Under the pieces are notes generated by a model, which was not told the DNA's origin, did no database searches, and saw nothing but the letters and a program-made list of their open reading frames with translations. Positions 1-11,361 of a stretch of 64,000 bases of DNA are shown piece by piece. The DNA lies in contig NC_133652.1 in the NCBI RefSeq assembly GCF_009905375.1, forward strand, positions 16,914,850 to 16,978,849, in the 5' to 3' direction. The stretch comes from Apium graveolens. Lineage: Eukaryota > Streptophyta > Magnoliopsida > Apiales > Apiaceae. Both the position numbers and the translations under genes were made by a program. How positions within the stretch are numbered: the first letter of the stretch is position 1; every line of letters starts with the position of its first letter.

Positions 1-1509
1 AATCTTGCAAACTGCATTTATAAGACTCCAGCGATTGGTGCTGCTCAATTTACTATTAATCCGAGCTTGATACAAATGGTGAGCAACTCTGCTTTTGAAG
101 GAGATATTGAGCGAGAGGATCCACACCGTCATCTAGAGCGCTTTGTACAGATGTGTGGTTCGATCAAAATCACTGGAGTGACTGCAGATCAAATTCGTCT
201 TCACATGTTCCCTTACTCTATAAAGGGAAGAGCTTTGGAATGGTTTCAACAACTTCCAAATACTATAGTTGCTACTTGGGAAAGTCTCTCGACTGAGTTT
301 TTGTCAAAATATTATCCTTCAGACAAGACTCAACAGATGAGGGCAATCATTATAAGTTTCAAGACTAAACCAGGTGAAGGCTTATATCAGACATGTGAGA
401 GATACAAGTCATTGTTAAGAAAATGTCCACATCATGGATATTCAGAATGGATGCTTCTGAGTACTTTTTATGGGTCGTTGAATAAAGAAGTTCATTTGAA
501 TTTGAATGTAGCAGGTGGAGGAGACTTTAAAATACCAATCACCAAGGCAAAAGCACTTCTCGAGGAGTTGGCAGCAAATAACTATGAATGGGCACCTAAT
601 GGTGCAAACTCGATAAGGTCAGTACAAGATACTGAGATGATGAACTTGCTCACTCTTAAATTGGATGCTCTGACTCGAGTGGTACGTGGACAAAGGGCTA
701 ATGTTAATGTTCTCTCTGCTCCAATGAGAGGGTGCAATGATTATGTCGTTGATCAGTATTCATATGCTCCTCAATTCTCTGAGTAAGCATCTTTTATTCA
801 AGGGAGGCAATCATGGCCAGTGCAAAATAATTATTATTACAATCCAGATTAGAGGCCAAATAATAATCTCTCTTACAGCAATAACCATGCTCAAAATCCA
901 ACATATGTTGCACCAAGACAGAACCCACCTCCGGGTTTTCAGCAGCAATAACAATATCAACTTCCACCTAAAGGAAAGAAGGAACCAGCTGATTGGGAAG
1001 TTACATTGAACACGATGATACAAGGAACTACTGCGGCCTTCGCCAATATAGAGACCAAATTTGAAAAGGTCGAGTCAAGGCTTGATCAGATGGCATCGTC
1101 TCAAAAGATGTTGGAATCGCAAATTGGCCAAATTATAAATAAGACTGGTATGCATGAATAAGGAGCACTTTCTAGTCAACCCGATGTGAATATCAAAGAG
1201 CAGTGCAAGGCTATCACTTTGAGGAATATAAGAGAACTACGGGAAATTGTGGCTCCAACACTTAAAGATGAGAATTTTCCTCCAAAGAAAAGAAAAACAC
1301 GTCAAGTTAATATGGAGATTTCTGATAGTGTTAACGATGAACCCAACAAGGAGAGGCTCACACATCATGCTCCTATAAAACCATACATCCCTCTAATTCC
1401 TTTTCCACGGAGGTTGAAAAATAGCAAGTTATATAAGCAGTATAAAAAGTTTTTGAAGATGTTTCGTGAGATTCATATTAGCATTCCGTTTGCTGATTTA
1501 TTGGCTTAA
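1..1509 (+). pseudogene. Athila-like retrotransposon gag, broken by stops, 5' end outside window
   Basis: One reading frame is open from base 1 and continues to 1509, with in-frame stops at 784-786 (TAA), 850-852 (TAG), 949-951 (TAA), 1159-1161 (TAA) and 1507-1509 (TAA). The first 260 codons carry the plant Retrotrans_gag fold: the segment with GRALEWFQQLP and the following FLSKYYP is the typical gag core that forms the particle around element RNA. After it comes an Asn/Gln/Tyr-rich linker and a short coiled-coil-like stretch (about 1000-1150). The frame continues without a shift into the protease at 1510, so gag and pro were one polyprotein. The lineage call (Athila or a related non-chromovirus Ty3/gypsy group) rests on the gag core and the protease form. 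The copy cannot make a full protein. Confidence 0.85.
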
Positions 1510-2214
1510 ATGCCCCTTTACGTGAAATTTATGAAGGAGGTGTTGTCTAATAAGAAGAAGTTGAAAGAGGTAGAAACAATCACTATTACCGAAGAGTGCG
1601 GTGCTGTTATTCAATGTAAGATTCCTCCTAAACTCAAGGATCCCAGAAGTTTTTCTTTGCCATGCACCATTGGTGAATTGGGAATAAGAAAGGCCTTGTG
1701 TGATCTTGGAGCTAGTGTAAGTTTAATGCCGCACTCTATGTACAAAAGACTTGGCTTGGGAGAGTTAAAGAAGACAAGGATTTCCCTTCAACTCGCGGAT
1801 AGATCAATAAAGTATTCACTAGGTGTACTTGAAGATGTTTTGGTAAAGGTGGATAAATTTGTCATTCCGTGTGATTTTGTTGTGTTGGAGATGAATGAGG
1901 ATGTTGATATTCCAATTATTTTGGGAAGACCATTCTTGGCGACTGCGGGAACCAACATTGATGTGAAAGCTGGTAAACTTACATTGAACGTGGGGGAAGA
2001 AAGAGTTGACTTTGATCTTGATCAATCTATGAAAGAGTTATTAGTAAAAACCGAGTGTTATGTGGTGAATGTTGTGAAAGAAGTCAATGATCATGCTTTT
2101 GAGGTGGAAGTTAAAATTGACGAGAATTCTTCTTTTGCACGTGAATTTCAAGGTGTGAATAAAGTGGAGGTTATACTCGGGCCATATGAGGCGGTCTTAA
2201 AATTTCCACCATAA
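1510..2214 (+). pseudogene. Athila-like retropepsin domain of the same polyprotein
   Basis: This 234-codon segment is in frame with the gag above and separated from it only by the TAA at 1507. It contains a retroviral-type aspartic protease: LCDLGASVSLMP, in which the usual D-S/T-G triad reads D-L-G as in many Athila-type elements, followed by the flap region and the IILGRPFLAT motif of the C-terminal strand. In active relatives the enzyme cleaves the gag-pol polyprotein. Here no reverse transcriptase, RNase H or integrase follows; the frame stops at 2212-2214, shortly before a GCGCT..TGGGAGGCAACCCAA stretch that in related elements lies beyond pol. The element looks like a gag-pro-only, non-autonomous derivative. 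Confidence 0.85.
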
Positions 2215-3294
2215 AAATCAAAAGAATAAAAAGCGTCCAGCTAATGACGTTAAACAAGCGCTGCTTGGGAGGCAACCCAAGAAATGCCATCATTATTAAT
2301 ATTATGTTAGATTTAACCATGCGTATTAGACTTAAGTGTGCATGAACTATGCAGGCGAAGGAGAACAATTTCGATAAGTACAAAATATGTGGAGTTGCTG
2401 AAAACTTTAAGACCTTAAGTACATATGCAAGGTGCTTGATTTCAATTTCAAGGGTCTCCATGGAGCAAGTGTTTAGGGGAGCTTTTCTTCTTCTCCTTTT
2501 GTCTTATTAGTTCACTATATAGTATATTCTTCGGATGTTATTGGTTAGTAATTGTTGTTCCTTGGGGACAAGTAACATGCTAAGTTGGGGGGGGGGAGTA
2601 TGTTATGTGCGTGTGAGTTATATGGTGGTATATTAGTAGTAAAAAAATACATATAAAAAAAACAAACAAAATGAAAACATAAAAAATTTGCATTGTACCA
2701 TGTAGTTGCATTCCATTGCATATCATATATTGATCTCATATTCGTAGTAGTCCAAAGTCAGTGACCGATGATGATAATACGTGTAGCTTGTTTTTGACTA
2801 ATTCTTGCTAAGATCACGTTTTAATGATATTACATGTGTAGTGTCACAAGTGCAAAATTTATTTCTCGAAATGACTTTATTATGCTCTTGAACTAATACT
2901 TAGATATCCTTGTTTCTTGATGGGTAGCCACTTGTTGATGATTATAATTTTGACTATTCCCTTTTGAGCTTAGTACGTAGATGCTTAAGTTTGGGGAAAT
3001 CAGTGGGGTGTAAATGTCTTTAAAAAAAATTAAAATAAAATAAAATATATAGATGTGTGAATAGTAGCAATAAAGTACTCGTAAAAAAAAGTTGTATGAT
3101 TGACTAGGTTGAGCTTATTAATACTCGAGTAATTAAGTCTGAGGGGAATTTGTGCCTAGTAACCTAAAGCCTTTTACGGTTTGGGATTGCTGACCCAACG
3201 CTCGCTACATGGGTATTAGTGCATAAATCTTTAGGTATCTCGACCATTGCACAGTTAAATAAGCCACTTAAATATATATGCGTGCACAATATAG

Positions 3295-3423
3295 TTTACA
3301 AAGTCTTTTGGCGGTCGTAACTCACTTACACTAAGGAGCCACCCATACTTTAGACCAAGTTTGTGAAGTCTCATGGCGGTCGTAACTCACTTGCACTGAG
3401 GAGCCACCTAACCTTAGACCGAG
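3295..3423 (+). repeat. two-copy tandem repeat, unit about 65 bp
   Basis: Two adjacent imperfect copies share the core GGCGGTCGTAACTCACTT, followed by CACT[AG]AGGAGCCACC and a TTAGACC[AG]AG tail. The units differ at scattered positions. They lie in the non-coding part of the Athila-like element. Confidence 0.8.
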
Positions 3424-4002
3424 CATATATAAAAATACCATATATAGTTATAAAGTAGTATTGTATCAATAAAGAAGACATGAAATTCCTCTGTTAACCC
3501 TGAATGATGGCTAGTGCTAAGTAGCGAAGTGTTTAAGATCTATTATGGTTCTTAACTTGGGAGCTATTAACTCGCATGACTTGTCTTGTTGAAACTTGTA
3601 TGTCTTTGTTCTTGGTTCAGTAGAGAACATGTTGTTAAGCTAGGAACACACACACATATGTACTTGTGTTCGCTATGTAGTGATATTGTGGCGTGAGCTT
3701 GATGTGTCTAAACTTGTTGCATGTTCTGAAGGTAATATCCGACTTGGCATATACTATTATATTTGAGATCTTTTGTATTGTCGATCATTTAGGTGCATTC
3801 ATGTAGTTGCATATTGCATGGGTTAAATGGATTTTGTGGGTACATTCACTATAGGCCCTCACGAGACCTTACTCGTCTACTAGGGCTATCTTGGGGTTTA
3901 AAAGGCTTGTTGCATATGCCAAATGCAACCGTGATCACCTTACGAAAGTGGTATTAGATAATAATACATAGTAATCATCTTACTCGATGACGAGCAAAGA
4001 TT

Positions 4003-4014
4003 AAGTTGGGGGGT
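4003..4014 (+). other. polypurine tract of the Athila-like element
   Basis: AAGTTGGGGGGT sits immediately before the TGATGAATG that begins the 3' LTR. In LTR elements the polypurine tract primes plus-strand DNA synthesis, and its position defines the LTR start. Confidence 0.6.
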
Positions 4015-4017
4015 ATT

Positions 4018-5230
4018 TGATGAATGACTAATTTATAGTTCTTTTATGTCATGTTATGCTTCTTTTAACCTTGTTTTGTGATGCTTTAGTCCTAAATAAT
4101 TAGTATTAGTTGTTATTTAACTTAGATGGATGCTAAGACTTAATTTTCAATGTTTATAGGCAATTATGGAAAAAGAAGGTGCAAAAGAGAGGAGTACATG
4201 ATAAAAGAAGAAATTAAGGGAGTTAAGGACCTGAGCTTGGAGGCTCAGGGCCTGGAGGAATCAGTGGAGAAAATGCACTTAACTCAAGGCCTGAGCTTGT
4301 GAGTTCAGGACCTGAGAGAAGCAGATTTGAAGAATAAGGAGTTCAGGGTCTGAGCTCTTCTGAAGAGGCCCTGAGGACATCATTCAGGACCTGATGATGC
4401 TGAGGTTTAGGGCCTGAGCCTAACGAAAATTGTAATTCAAATAGATTTCTACTTTATTTTAAAATCTCTTTTAGTTACCTTGTATGATTGGAAAAAGGTA
4501 CCGTCTGAGTATAAAAATAATTAGTTTAGGTTTGAGAGGGAGAGGTGTATTGAGAGAGGCTAGAGAGAACTTGAGTAAGGATCGAAGGGATTCACTCCAA
4601 GTTTGAGAGATTTCATCAAGTTGTATCTTTCTTAACTCTATACTCTTGTAATCATGATTTTGGATATTAATATATTTTTATTTTCTTCCTTAATTATGAG
4701 TAGCTAATTCTCTAATTCGAGAATAAGGTAGTATTCATTGGTAATATATGTTTGTTTGATTGTAGTGCAAATTCTCTACTTTGCTAATCTATCATTGAGG
4801 GCTTAACCCAATTAAGGGAGTCATGAACCTTTAATTGTATCTATAGGAGTTGTGATGAATTGGGAGATGAGTCATAATTCTTGTTCATGATATGATGGAC
4901 ATGGTTTAATTATTGATTGGGAGATTAATATGCGAGCTATAAAACTTATAATTCTTGGGTCTTAATGGAAGAATTGTTTTTAGCAAAGTAAGAGAAGTAG
5001 AGATCACAATACATCAACAATCGCTGAACCAATTGAAGAACCCTAGTTCTCGGGTTGTTTTTCCTTATTTATAAATCGTTGATTTAATTACTTGATAGTT
5101 TAATTTAGTTAGTAACAAACACCAATTATTTCTACACACGTCTAGGCACTAAGAGATCGTATACTTGAATTAATATTGATTTAGTCCTTGCCTGAGAACG
5201 AACTGTAAAAAAATAGACAACAACATAACC
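4018..5230 (+). mobile_element. 3' LTR of the Athila-like element (right end approximate)
   Basis: The start is set by the polypurine tract followed by TGATGAATGAC. The right end is not certain: a plausible end lies near 5210-5235, after the CTTGCCTGAGAACGA segment that resembles the U5 end of such LTRs. The other LTR is outside the window, so no alignment could fix the boundary. The U3 part carries an unusual cluster of CCTGAG words (4230-4418), and AAAATAATTAG-type AT-rich sequence near 4515 could serve as the promoter region. Confidence 0.55.
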
Positions 5231-7100
5231 TAACAAGACTTTGATGTAGTTTGGGGTCGCAGATGCTATATTTCAACTGTCGGTAATTGTTTATTTATTA
5301 AACAAGCTATTTTATGTTGAGTTTTCATCGTAACGACCAAATCCCCTGACTTCGGATTTGGGGCATCAAAAAATGGTTGTTCATTTTACTTTACTTATAT
5401 TTTATTTTATTAAGCGTGTCTTTTTTTTTCCTCCAAAAGCAATGAAACTGATAATAAGCCATGAAATTGATATAAAATAAGTCACTATAATTAATTATAG
5501 TGACTTGTTTTATATTGTGTTATACCCAATGAATAACTTGATACGTGAAGACCTCTTTAGTGGATCATTTAATAAATATTGATTTACGAACTTAGACGAA
5601 TAATTACGTGGTATGTTGTTTCTTGGTTTTGGAGTATTGACAAGATGATATTAAAATATATTCATGCGCAAACTTTAAATTTTGAACATATTTTGAATTA
5701 AAACATAGCGTGAATTACGTTTTTAATTTATTTCGAATTGAATATATAATTATTGTTAAACAAATTTGAATCAGAATTTTACGATTCGTGTGAGATTCAT
5801 CTTGAGTTATAACCCAATATTTATAATTTTTTAGTTTTACTCAATATGACTATATCAATTATTTTATTCAAAATTGAGGTTCCTCATGGTTCCTTCGAAA
5901 GAATTAAAGGTTCTCCGATAACAATTATTTTGATACAATATCTTAACTTTACATTGTTTCGAGTACCGTACTCGTGTTAGGAATAATTTATTTAACCACT
6001 GATATATAGGTGTCAGATCTTTGAATTATATATTTATAAAATTTAACCACTGAAATCCGATTAATATTTATAAAATATTTTTGAATTATATATTTCATAA
6101 TAAATAAGGTAAATATATTAAATATTATTAAAATATTTAAATATATCCGATTTTTGTTCCGATTAATCCCTGATTTGCCGATTAATCCCTAATCGGTACC
6201 TAAACTAATTTGTGCCGATTACCAATTTTTACAATCATGAATTTTCGAGATCTAAATATACAATTGCTATAGGTTCGATTGGTTAAACAATCAAAGGTAA
6301 GTTTCGAATGCATTCAAATATTTTCTTAGCTGGATACATATCACATTATATGAATATAGTAGGAGAAAAAAATCAATAAATATTTATTTTTAATTTCGAT
6401 AACTGTTACTGCGATAAATGCGGGTATTATTAATATTTAGGTAGATGAGAAAAAACAGGAGTCCAGCTGTCCTCCACACACCAAAATATCTACGTCAATA
6501 CGTCTGCGAGTCGCTGCAAATAACACACCCCGTTTCGCACGTGACCTCCAAGCGCGTCCTCTTCACTCTCTCTCCACTTAAAGATAAATTCAACCCAAGC
6601 ATTTCACGCGCGGCAAAAGAGCTATTCTCTCGGTATATGAAATTGGCATGATATGCATGAAAAAGAGATACAAATGCTCATGCCATCTATATGTACATCA
6701 TACACATACATGTAATTTTACTTTTAGTAGTCCATTACAGCTCATCACCAGTATATTTCATTATCAGTAAATATCAAAAAGTCACAAATATGCATATGTT
6801 TAGTGTTTTAGAAGATGAAATCGGAATTATTCGGTAAAGACATCTGTCGTGATTGATCGAATAATCAATAATTTTTAAAATAGAGATATCATTTAATTAT
6901 TCGGTTGAAAAATTTTGTTTTATTTTATAAAGTCTCGAATGCATATCAAAAAGGATGATTTAATTTCCTTATGAAATGACAATTTCATTTTCATTTTCTA
7001 AACGCCACATTTTATGGTAAACATAATTTTGTTACAGCTATATATACATACACATATACACGAGGTGTATATAATAACTACCCGATGCGTTTTGACTGCT
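5231..7100. other. intergenic, AT-rich; one strong palindrome
   Basis: No gene recognised. 5471-5514 is a 44-bp palindrome with 22-base arms, one mismatch and no loop, the kind left by a small inverted-repeat transposon or forming an RNA hairpin. 5330-5370 has the short inverted motif CCAAATCC..GGATTTGG, reminiscent of the terminal motif of Tekay LTRs, too short to assign. The right part merges into the promoter of the CRF gene. Confidence 0.5.
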
Positions 7101-7531
7101 TGGAAAAAGGAGAGTTTAGTCTAGAGAGAGAAACAGAGAGGAGAGAGAGTGGGGACAAGTACTGAGGTATGAACAAACCAAACCATTTAGTTTAATGTTT
7201 TTTTTAATTATGTTTTTTTAATTGTTGTTTGTTCTATAGAGATCTGCGTTGATTCTGTTAACATCTTTGAATGGTTGTTTTTTTATTTTAATCTGCCTAT
7301 ACATACAGTTTGTTGTATCTATATATTTTTACACTCTATGCAAGTAGTGGTTTTTATATTCTTTACAGTGAAATAGCAACCATTGATTTCTGATCTGATT
7401 TATCTAAAAAGGGTTTTGTGGGGTTTTTGAGATATAAAAAGGGTTGTTTTTATGTTTTGGTTTTGTTCTAATAAAATCTCGATTTTGTTGGTGAAGAACA
7501 GAGGGTTTTAGAGAAGGTTTGTGAAAGATTT
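7101..7531 (+). promoter_or_regulatory. probable transcription start region and 5' leader of the CRF gene
   Basis: A GA-rich stretch (about 7117-7152) typical of plant 5' leaders is followed by pyrimidine-rich, intron-like sequence. The upstream ORF begins at 7532. I see AG-GT steps but cannot fix the start site or further leader introns without transcript data. Confidence 0.4.
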
Positions 7532-7883
7532 ATGTCGGCAGGTTCTAAATTGGGTGCGATTGGGGCTCAGTTGAAGCTCTGTATTTCATTATCTGTTGTG
7601 TTTTTCTCTCTGTGTATGCTACAACAACTCTGCTGCCTTTTCCAGCAGTGGATCCACTTGTTTTTCCCTACTGTTTCGATGCGTTTGAGGCCCAAAAGGT
7701 ACCATCTTTACCCCCTTTTCTTGATTTTGTTGTAATTGATTGTGTGTGTTTTTGGGGGTTGATTTGATATGGGGTTTATGTTTTGGTGTGTGCAGGACTT
7801 GTTCTGGAATAGAGTTTTTTGGGGGTTTTCATATAAAGAAATTTTGTTATCTTTTGTTGTTCTTAAGAGGGCCTCATACTTGA
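7532..7883 (+). CDS. upstream ORF (conserved-peptide type) in the leader of the CRF gene
   Basis: An ATG at 7532 opens a frame rich in Leu, Cys and Phe in the 5' leader of the CRF transcription factor, about 470 bases before its start codon. The peptide begins MSAGSKLGAIGAQLKLCISL, has a CMLQQLCCLFQQW block and the Arg-rich MRLRPKR. Unspliced, it stops at 7733-7735 (67 codons). A good intron, donor AG|GT at 7698/7699 and acceptor CAG at 7793-7795, would give two exons (7532-7698 and 7796-7883) and an 84-residue peptide ending before TGA 7881-7883. From memory, the Arabidopsis relatives At1g68550 and At1g25470 carry annotated conserved-peptide uORFs (CPuORF53 and its sister). Such peptides usually stall ribosomes and repress the main ORF. 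Residue-level conservation here is inferred, not tested. Confidence 0.65.
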
Positions 7884-8000
7884 GTTGACTTTGGGTTTGG
7901 GTTTTTTGTTGAGTGTTCTGTTTTAATTTATTGCGTTTTGTTTTGATTTACAACTATTGTTTTGGTGGGCTGGTTGAGAGGGGTTTAAGGGGTGTTGAAA

Positions 8001-9203
8001 ATGCCGGAGTTTCAGAGGCAAAATCTTAACTCTGGTAAGAAATCGAGGAGTAAGCAGGTTTGTGTGGAGGAATCGAAGATGATGATGAGGAAGGTGAGGA
8101 TTATCTGTCATGATCCTGATATGACTGATGATTCTGATGATGAGGGGAGTAAAAATGTGAAGAATAGTCGATATGGGCCGAAGAGGATTGTGAGGGAGGT
8201 TACGATTCCGATGGTTAATAAAGCTGATTGTTATCAACTGGTTGAGGAGAGTTCTTGTCATGGTAGCAATAATGGCGAGAAAGCTGCTAAGAAGAAAAGG
8301 GTTGTCACTAGAGCCCCAAGTCAAGCCCGTGCTTGCTCGAAGTTTAGAGGGGTTAGACAGAGGAAATGGGGTAAATGGGCTGCTGAAATCCGGGATCCAT
8401 TTCAGATGAAAAGGATTTGGCTGGGTACTTACAACACTGCTGAAGAAGCAGCCCGGGCTTATGACTTGAAAAAGATAGAGTTTGATGGTATGCTTGCAGC
8501 AGCCTCCTCCGGGAAGACTTCTGGAAACTTCAACTCACTTGCTTTGCAGCAGACTAAGAATCAGCCTGCTGCCTCTGAGGAATCTGGGAGCGTGATGTCT
8601 CGCGCGTCCCCATCTTCTGTCCTCGAGTTGGAATCGTCATCATCAGTTAAAGAAATTGTTGGAGATATTAATAACAACAATATCTGCCTTGCAAGCGAGA
8701 CTTTATCTTTGGCTGAAATTGGGAAAGGACTTGATTTGGGATTAGAGCTTGGTAGTTCTCACATGGAGCAAGGACTGGACATTGAAATGGAGTTTGCCCC
8801 TCAAGTGGAGCAAGGACCTGATGCTGGAATGGATGTCGTCCCTCGGGCCAAATGTGCTGGAGTAGACGTTGGTGTTGAGCTTGACTCTCAGATTGCCCAA
8901 GGACTGAAGCTTGAAGCAGAGATTGGGCAAGAACTGGACTTTGGATTGGATCTTGATGCCTTCTTCTTGGATGATTTTGTGCAGCCTCTGGAATTTGGTG
9001 ATCTTGATGATATTCAGATATTTGGACTTGATGGTGCTGATCCAAGCGAACTGCCTGACTGTGACTTTGAGGAGTTTGAAAGTGATGAATTGACTTGGCT
9101 AAATGAGATTCTGGACGTCAAACCTGCGACGAATGAGCCACCCCGTATGAATGAACAATCAAGAATGAAAGAACAACAATCTTTCAATATAGCATGCCTA
9201 TAA
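8001..9203 (+). CDS. CRF10: CRF-type AP2/ERF transcription factor (CRF10/ERF118-like)
   Basis: A single-exon gene for 400 residues, starting at the ATG at 8001; an upstream in-frame GTG at 7992 is not a plausible start. Residues 31-48 ([18 protein letters not shown]) are the CRF motif that defines cytokinin response factors and mediates interactions in this clade. Residues about 113-163 are one AP2/ERF DNA-binding domain ([20 protein letters not shown]) with Ala and Asp at the ERF-type positions, predicting GCC-box binding. A Lys/Arg run near 96-100 could be the nuclear signal. Residues about 242-320 hold an imperfect acidic/hydrophobic repeat, followed by the acidic [20 protein letters not shown] region, a likely activation domain. 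The C-terminus ends NIACL. It acts in the nucleus; closest named relatives are CRF10 and CRF12 (ERF118/119). A uORF precedes it. Confidence 0.93.
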   Translation: MPEFQRQNLNSGKKSRSKQVCVEESKMMMRKVRIICHDPDMTDDSDDEGSKNVKNSRYGPKRIVREVTIPMVNKADCYQLVEESSCHGSNNGEKAAKKKRVVTRAPSQARACSKFRGVRQRKWGKWAAEIRDPFQMKRIWLGTYNTAEEAARAYDLKKIEFDGMLAAASSGKTSGNFNSLALQQTKNQPAASEESGSVMSRASPSSVLELESSSSVKEIVGDINNNNICLASETLSLAEIGKGLDLGLELGSSHMEQGLDIEMEFAPQVEQGPDAGMDVVPRAKCAGVDVGVELDSQIAQGLKLEAEIGQELDFGLDLDAFFLDDFVQPLEFGDLDDIQIFGLDGADPSELPDCDFEEFESDELTWLNEILDVKPATNEPPRMNEQSRMKEQQSFNIACL

Positions 9204-10636
9204 GTTTTGCAGGTGGTAGGATTAAGTATTACTATAGTTTTATTTGTAGCGAGAGTTAAAGTTTTCAAGAGCATCTTGGTGTTCTTGAGAAAAAGGTTTT
9301 GCGAGTGGTTCAGTTTTATTATTATTATTTATTTATTTGTCTAAAAGACTACCTCAAGAGTACTTCATGTTTAAGAAGTTGGATAATCCTTCGGTTTTTC
9401 TGTGAGCTATTAGAGCCGTTCCAAGGGGTTTTATCTTCTCCTTTGTGGGAGAAACAGATCGAGTATTTGATGTTTATGGAGTCTTTATGAATGAAATTTC
9501 TATGTTCTCTAATTAGTGGTTAATTCTTTACGGTTTATCTATATATACCTTTTTACATAGATTGCTATATATGCTGTCTCTTATGTTTAACATATTCAAC
9601 ACCAGAAGCTCATCTGGATGCTACTTGTACATGGTTCCTGCTGCAAGGTTTATCTGGTGGTTGCTTTTACATTGTTGTTGCATTTTATGTCATTTACATG
9701 TCTAAGTTCCCGGGGATAAGTATCAAGGGGATTTATGAAGTTATCTATCAAGGCCCCCTGTGACAACCACCTCTACTTGCTACACTTTGAGGAATAAATT
9801 AAAACTCATTTTGTAAAGACTAGTGGACGCTATCCATGTGCCTGAATTTCCAACCGTTCTTTTCCAAGGGAAATGAAGATATGTTTTGGAAAATACATAG
9901 GACATGCATTGGCTTTATGGTGGAGATTTCAAGCCCCCGTGGCTTGGTGAAAAACTGACTTGCTCTCCTTCACACTTGCCTTGCCCCCCTTTTGAGGTGG
10001 TTTGTAATATACACCATCTTGCTTTCATTTCTTATCTCTTGATTTGATTGACAGCAGAATTGGGAGATTTATCAACAAGATAAGAAAACTGAGAGGAAAA
10101 AAAGGTTTATCAGGACTAGAGGACTAAACAACCAAGTAGTGTACTTCACGCTCCTCCTTATTTTTAGTCGTCTTTTGATTTTTTTCACACAATTGCAAGT
10201 TTTTTGATTGTATAGATAAATTAATATATTTTTAAATTTTCTTTTTATAAATTAAAATTATAGTTATATATTTTTATTCATAAAAAGAAAAAATTAAAAA
10301 TTATTATTCTAACTAGACTATCAAAACACTTGGAAGTGTGTGTCCACAGAAATCAAGCGGTCATATAAAAAGGTGTATTCTAGGGGTACCAAATTAGTCC
10401 CTGAAAAGTTACAAAATGTCACTTGTCTAATTTTTATTGGTTAATTAAAAATGGACCCTCCTGTAATTACATCAAAAGAATCAATAAAATCATTTCATAA
10501 TATCACATAAGTCTTTTTGTGCCTATATCATTACTCTTAGATAAATAGTAGGTCTGCAAATGTATATTTTAAAATTAAAACTATAAATTTAAGATTTTTT
10601 TTTAAAAATACAGAAGTATATGTTACGTTGTGACAT

Positions 10637-11052
10637 GGGCCTGTTTGTTTGGTTACTAACTTATAAACCGCTTATTCCGTAACAACTTATTTATGAGTTT
10701 TTGTCGATCCAATTTATGAATTTATAATTTATAAATTGATAAGTTGAATGTTAGTACAAAATACATATTTTTTCTCAACTTATTTTGATTTTTCGTTGAT
10801 TTATTAAACTCAATTTAATATATATATATATATACATATGCTTTTAAATATTAATCTAACTTCAAATTTAAGAATTAAGATATTTAATAATTATTTATAT
10901 TAATTTATTTAAGAAAAAAAATCTAACTTATAAATAAAATTATTCAAATATTTATTTTACTTATAAATACTCTTCTAACCTATCTATCATTTATAATTTA
11001 TTTATTTATTTTAAATTATAAATTACTTATATTAAAATTTATCAAACGCACA
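10637..11052. mobile_element. MITE, diverged copy of a family also at 28315-28728
   Basis: The left end reads GGGCCTGTTTG and the right end contains ATCAAACGCAC. Interior phrases such as TTGATAAGTTGAATGTT and TTTTTCTCAACTTATTTT recur in the same order in the copy at 28315. The GGGMCTGTTTGG-type terminus and repeated CTTATAA words are common to hAT-like plant MITEs; superfamily assignment is tentative and no clear target duplication was found. Confidence 0.55.
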
Positions 11053-11361
11053 ACATAGTCTATAAAATTTGTTATCTTGTATAATATTTTTATAAAGGAG
11101 GGTGAAAAGAAAGCACATTTTTATATTTTGGACCCCACTGGCCACAATTTCACATAATATTATCACCTAATTTAGCATGTGAATTTTGAGACATGTGTCC
11201 CCAATATCATAATTATAAGATAAATGGTCCAATATCTTATTGTAAATAATAAAAGATGGGCGAGTCATCCAAACCCATCATCATCCTCGACCTAACCAAT
11301 GCCCAGTAATCGGGCATGGAGACTTTTTCCTCGATTAATATTAAACGTAATTCGGGTTTTT

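Larger units (their letters stand above)
2215..4017 (+). other. non-coding internal region of the Athila-like element (no pol)
   Basis: About 1.8 kb between the protease and the 3' LTR with no coding similarity I can recognise in any frame. It holds a G run at 2586-2597, a two-copy tandem repeat (3295-3423) and a polypurine tract at its right end. In a complete element this interval would hold RT, RNase H and integrase. Confidence 0.7.

Noticed and set aside
6445..6651. A 68-codon ORF upstream of the CRF gene
   Set aside because: No codon bias, motif or context supporting a protein; spacer sequence.
8668..9045. A 125-codon minus-strand ORF over the CRF gene
   Set aside because: Shadow of the repetitive acidic CRF coding region.
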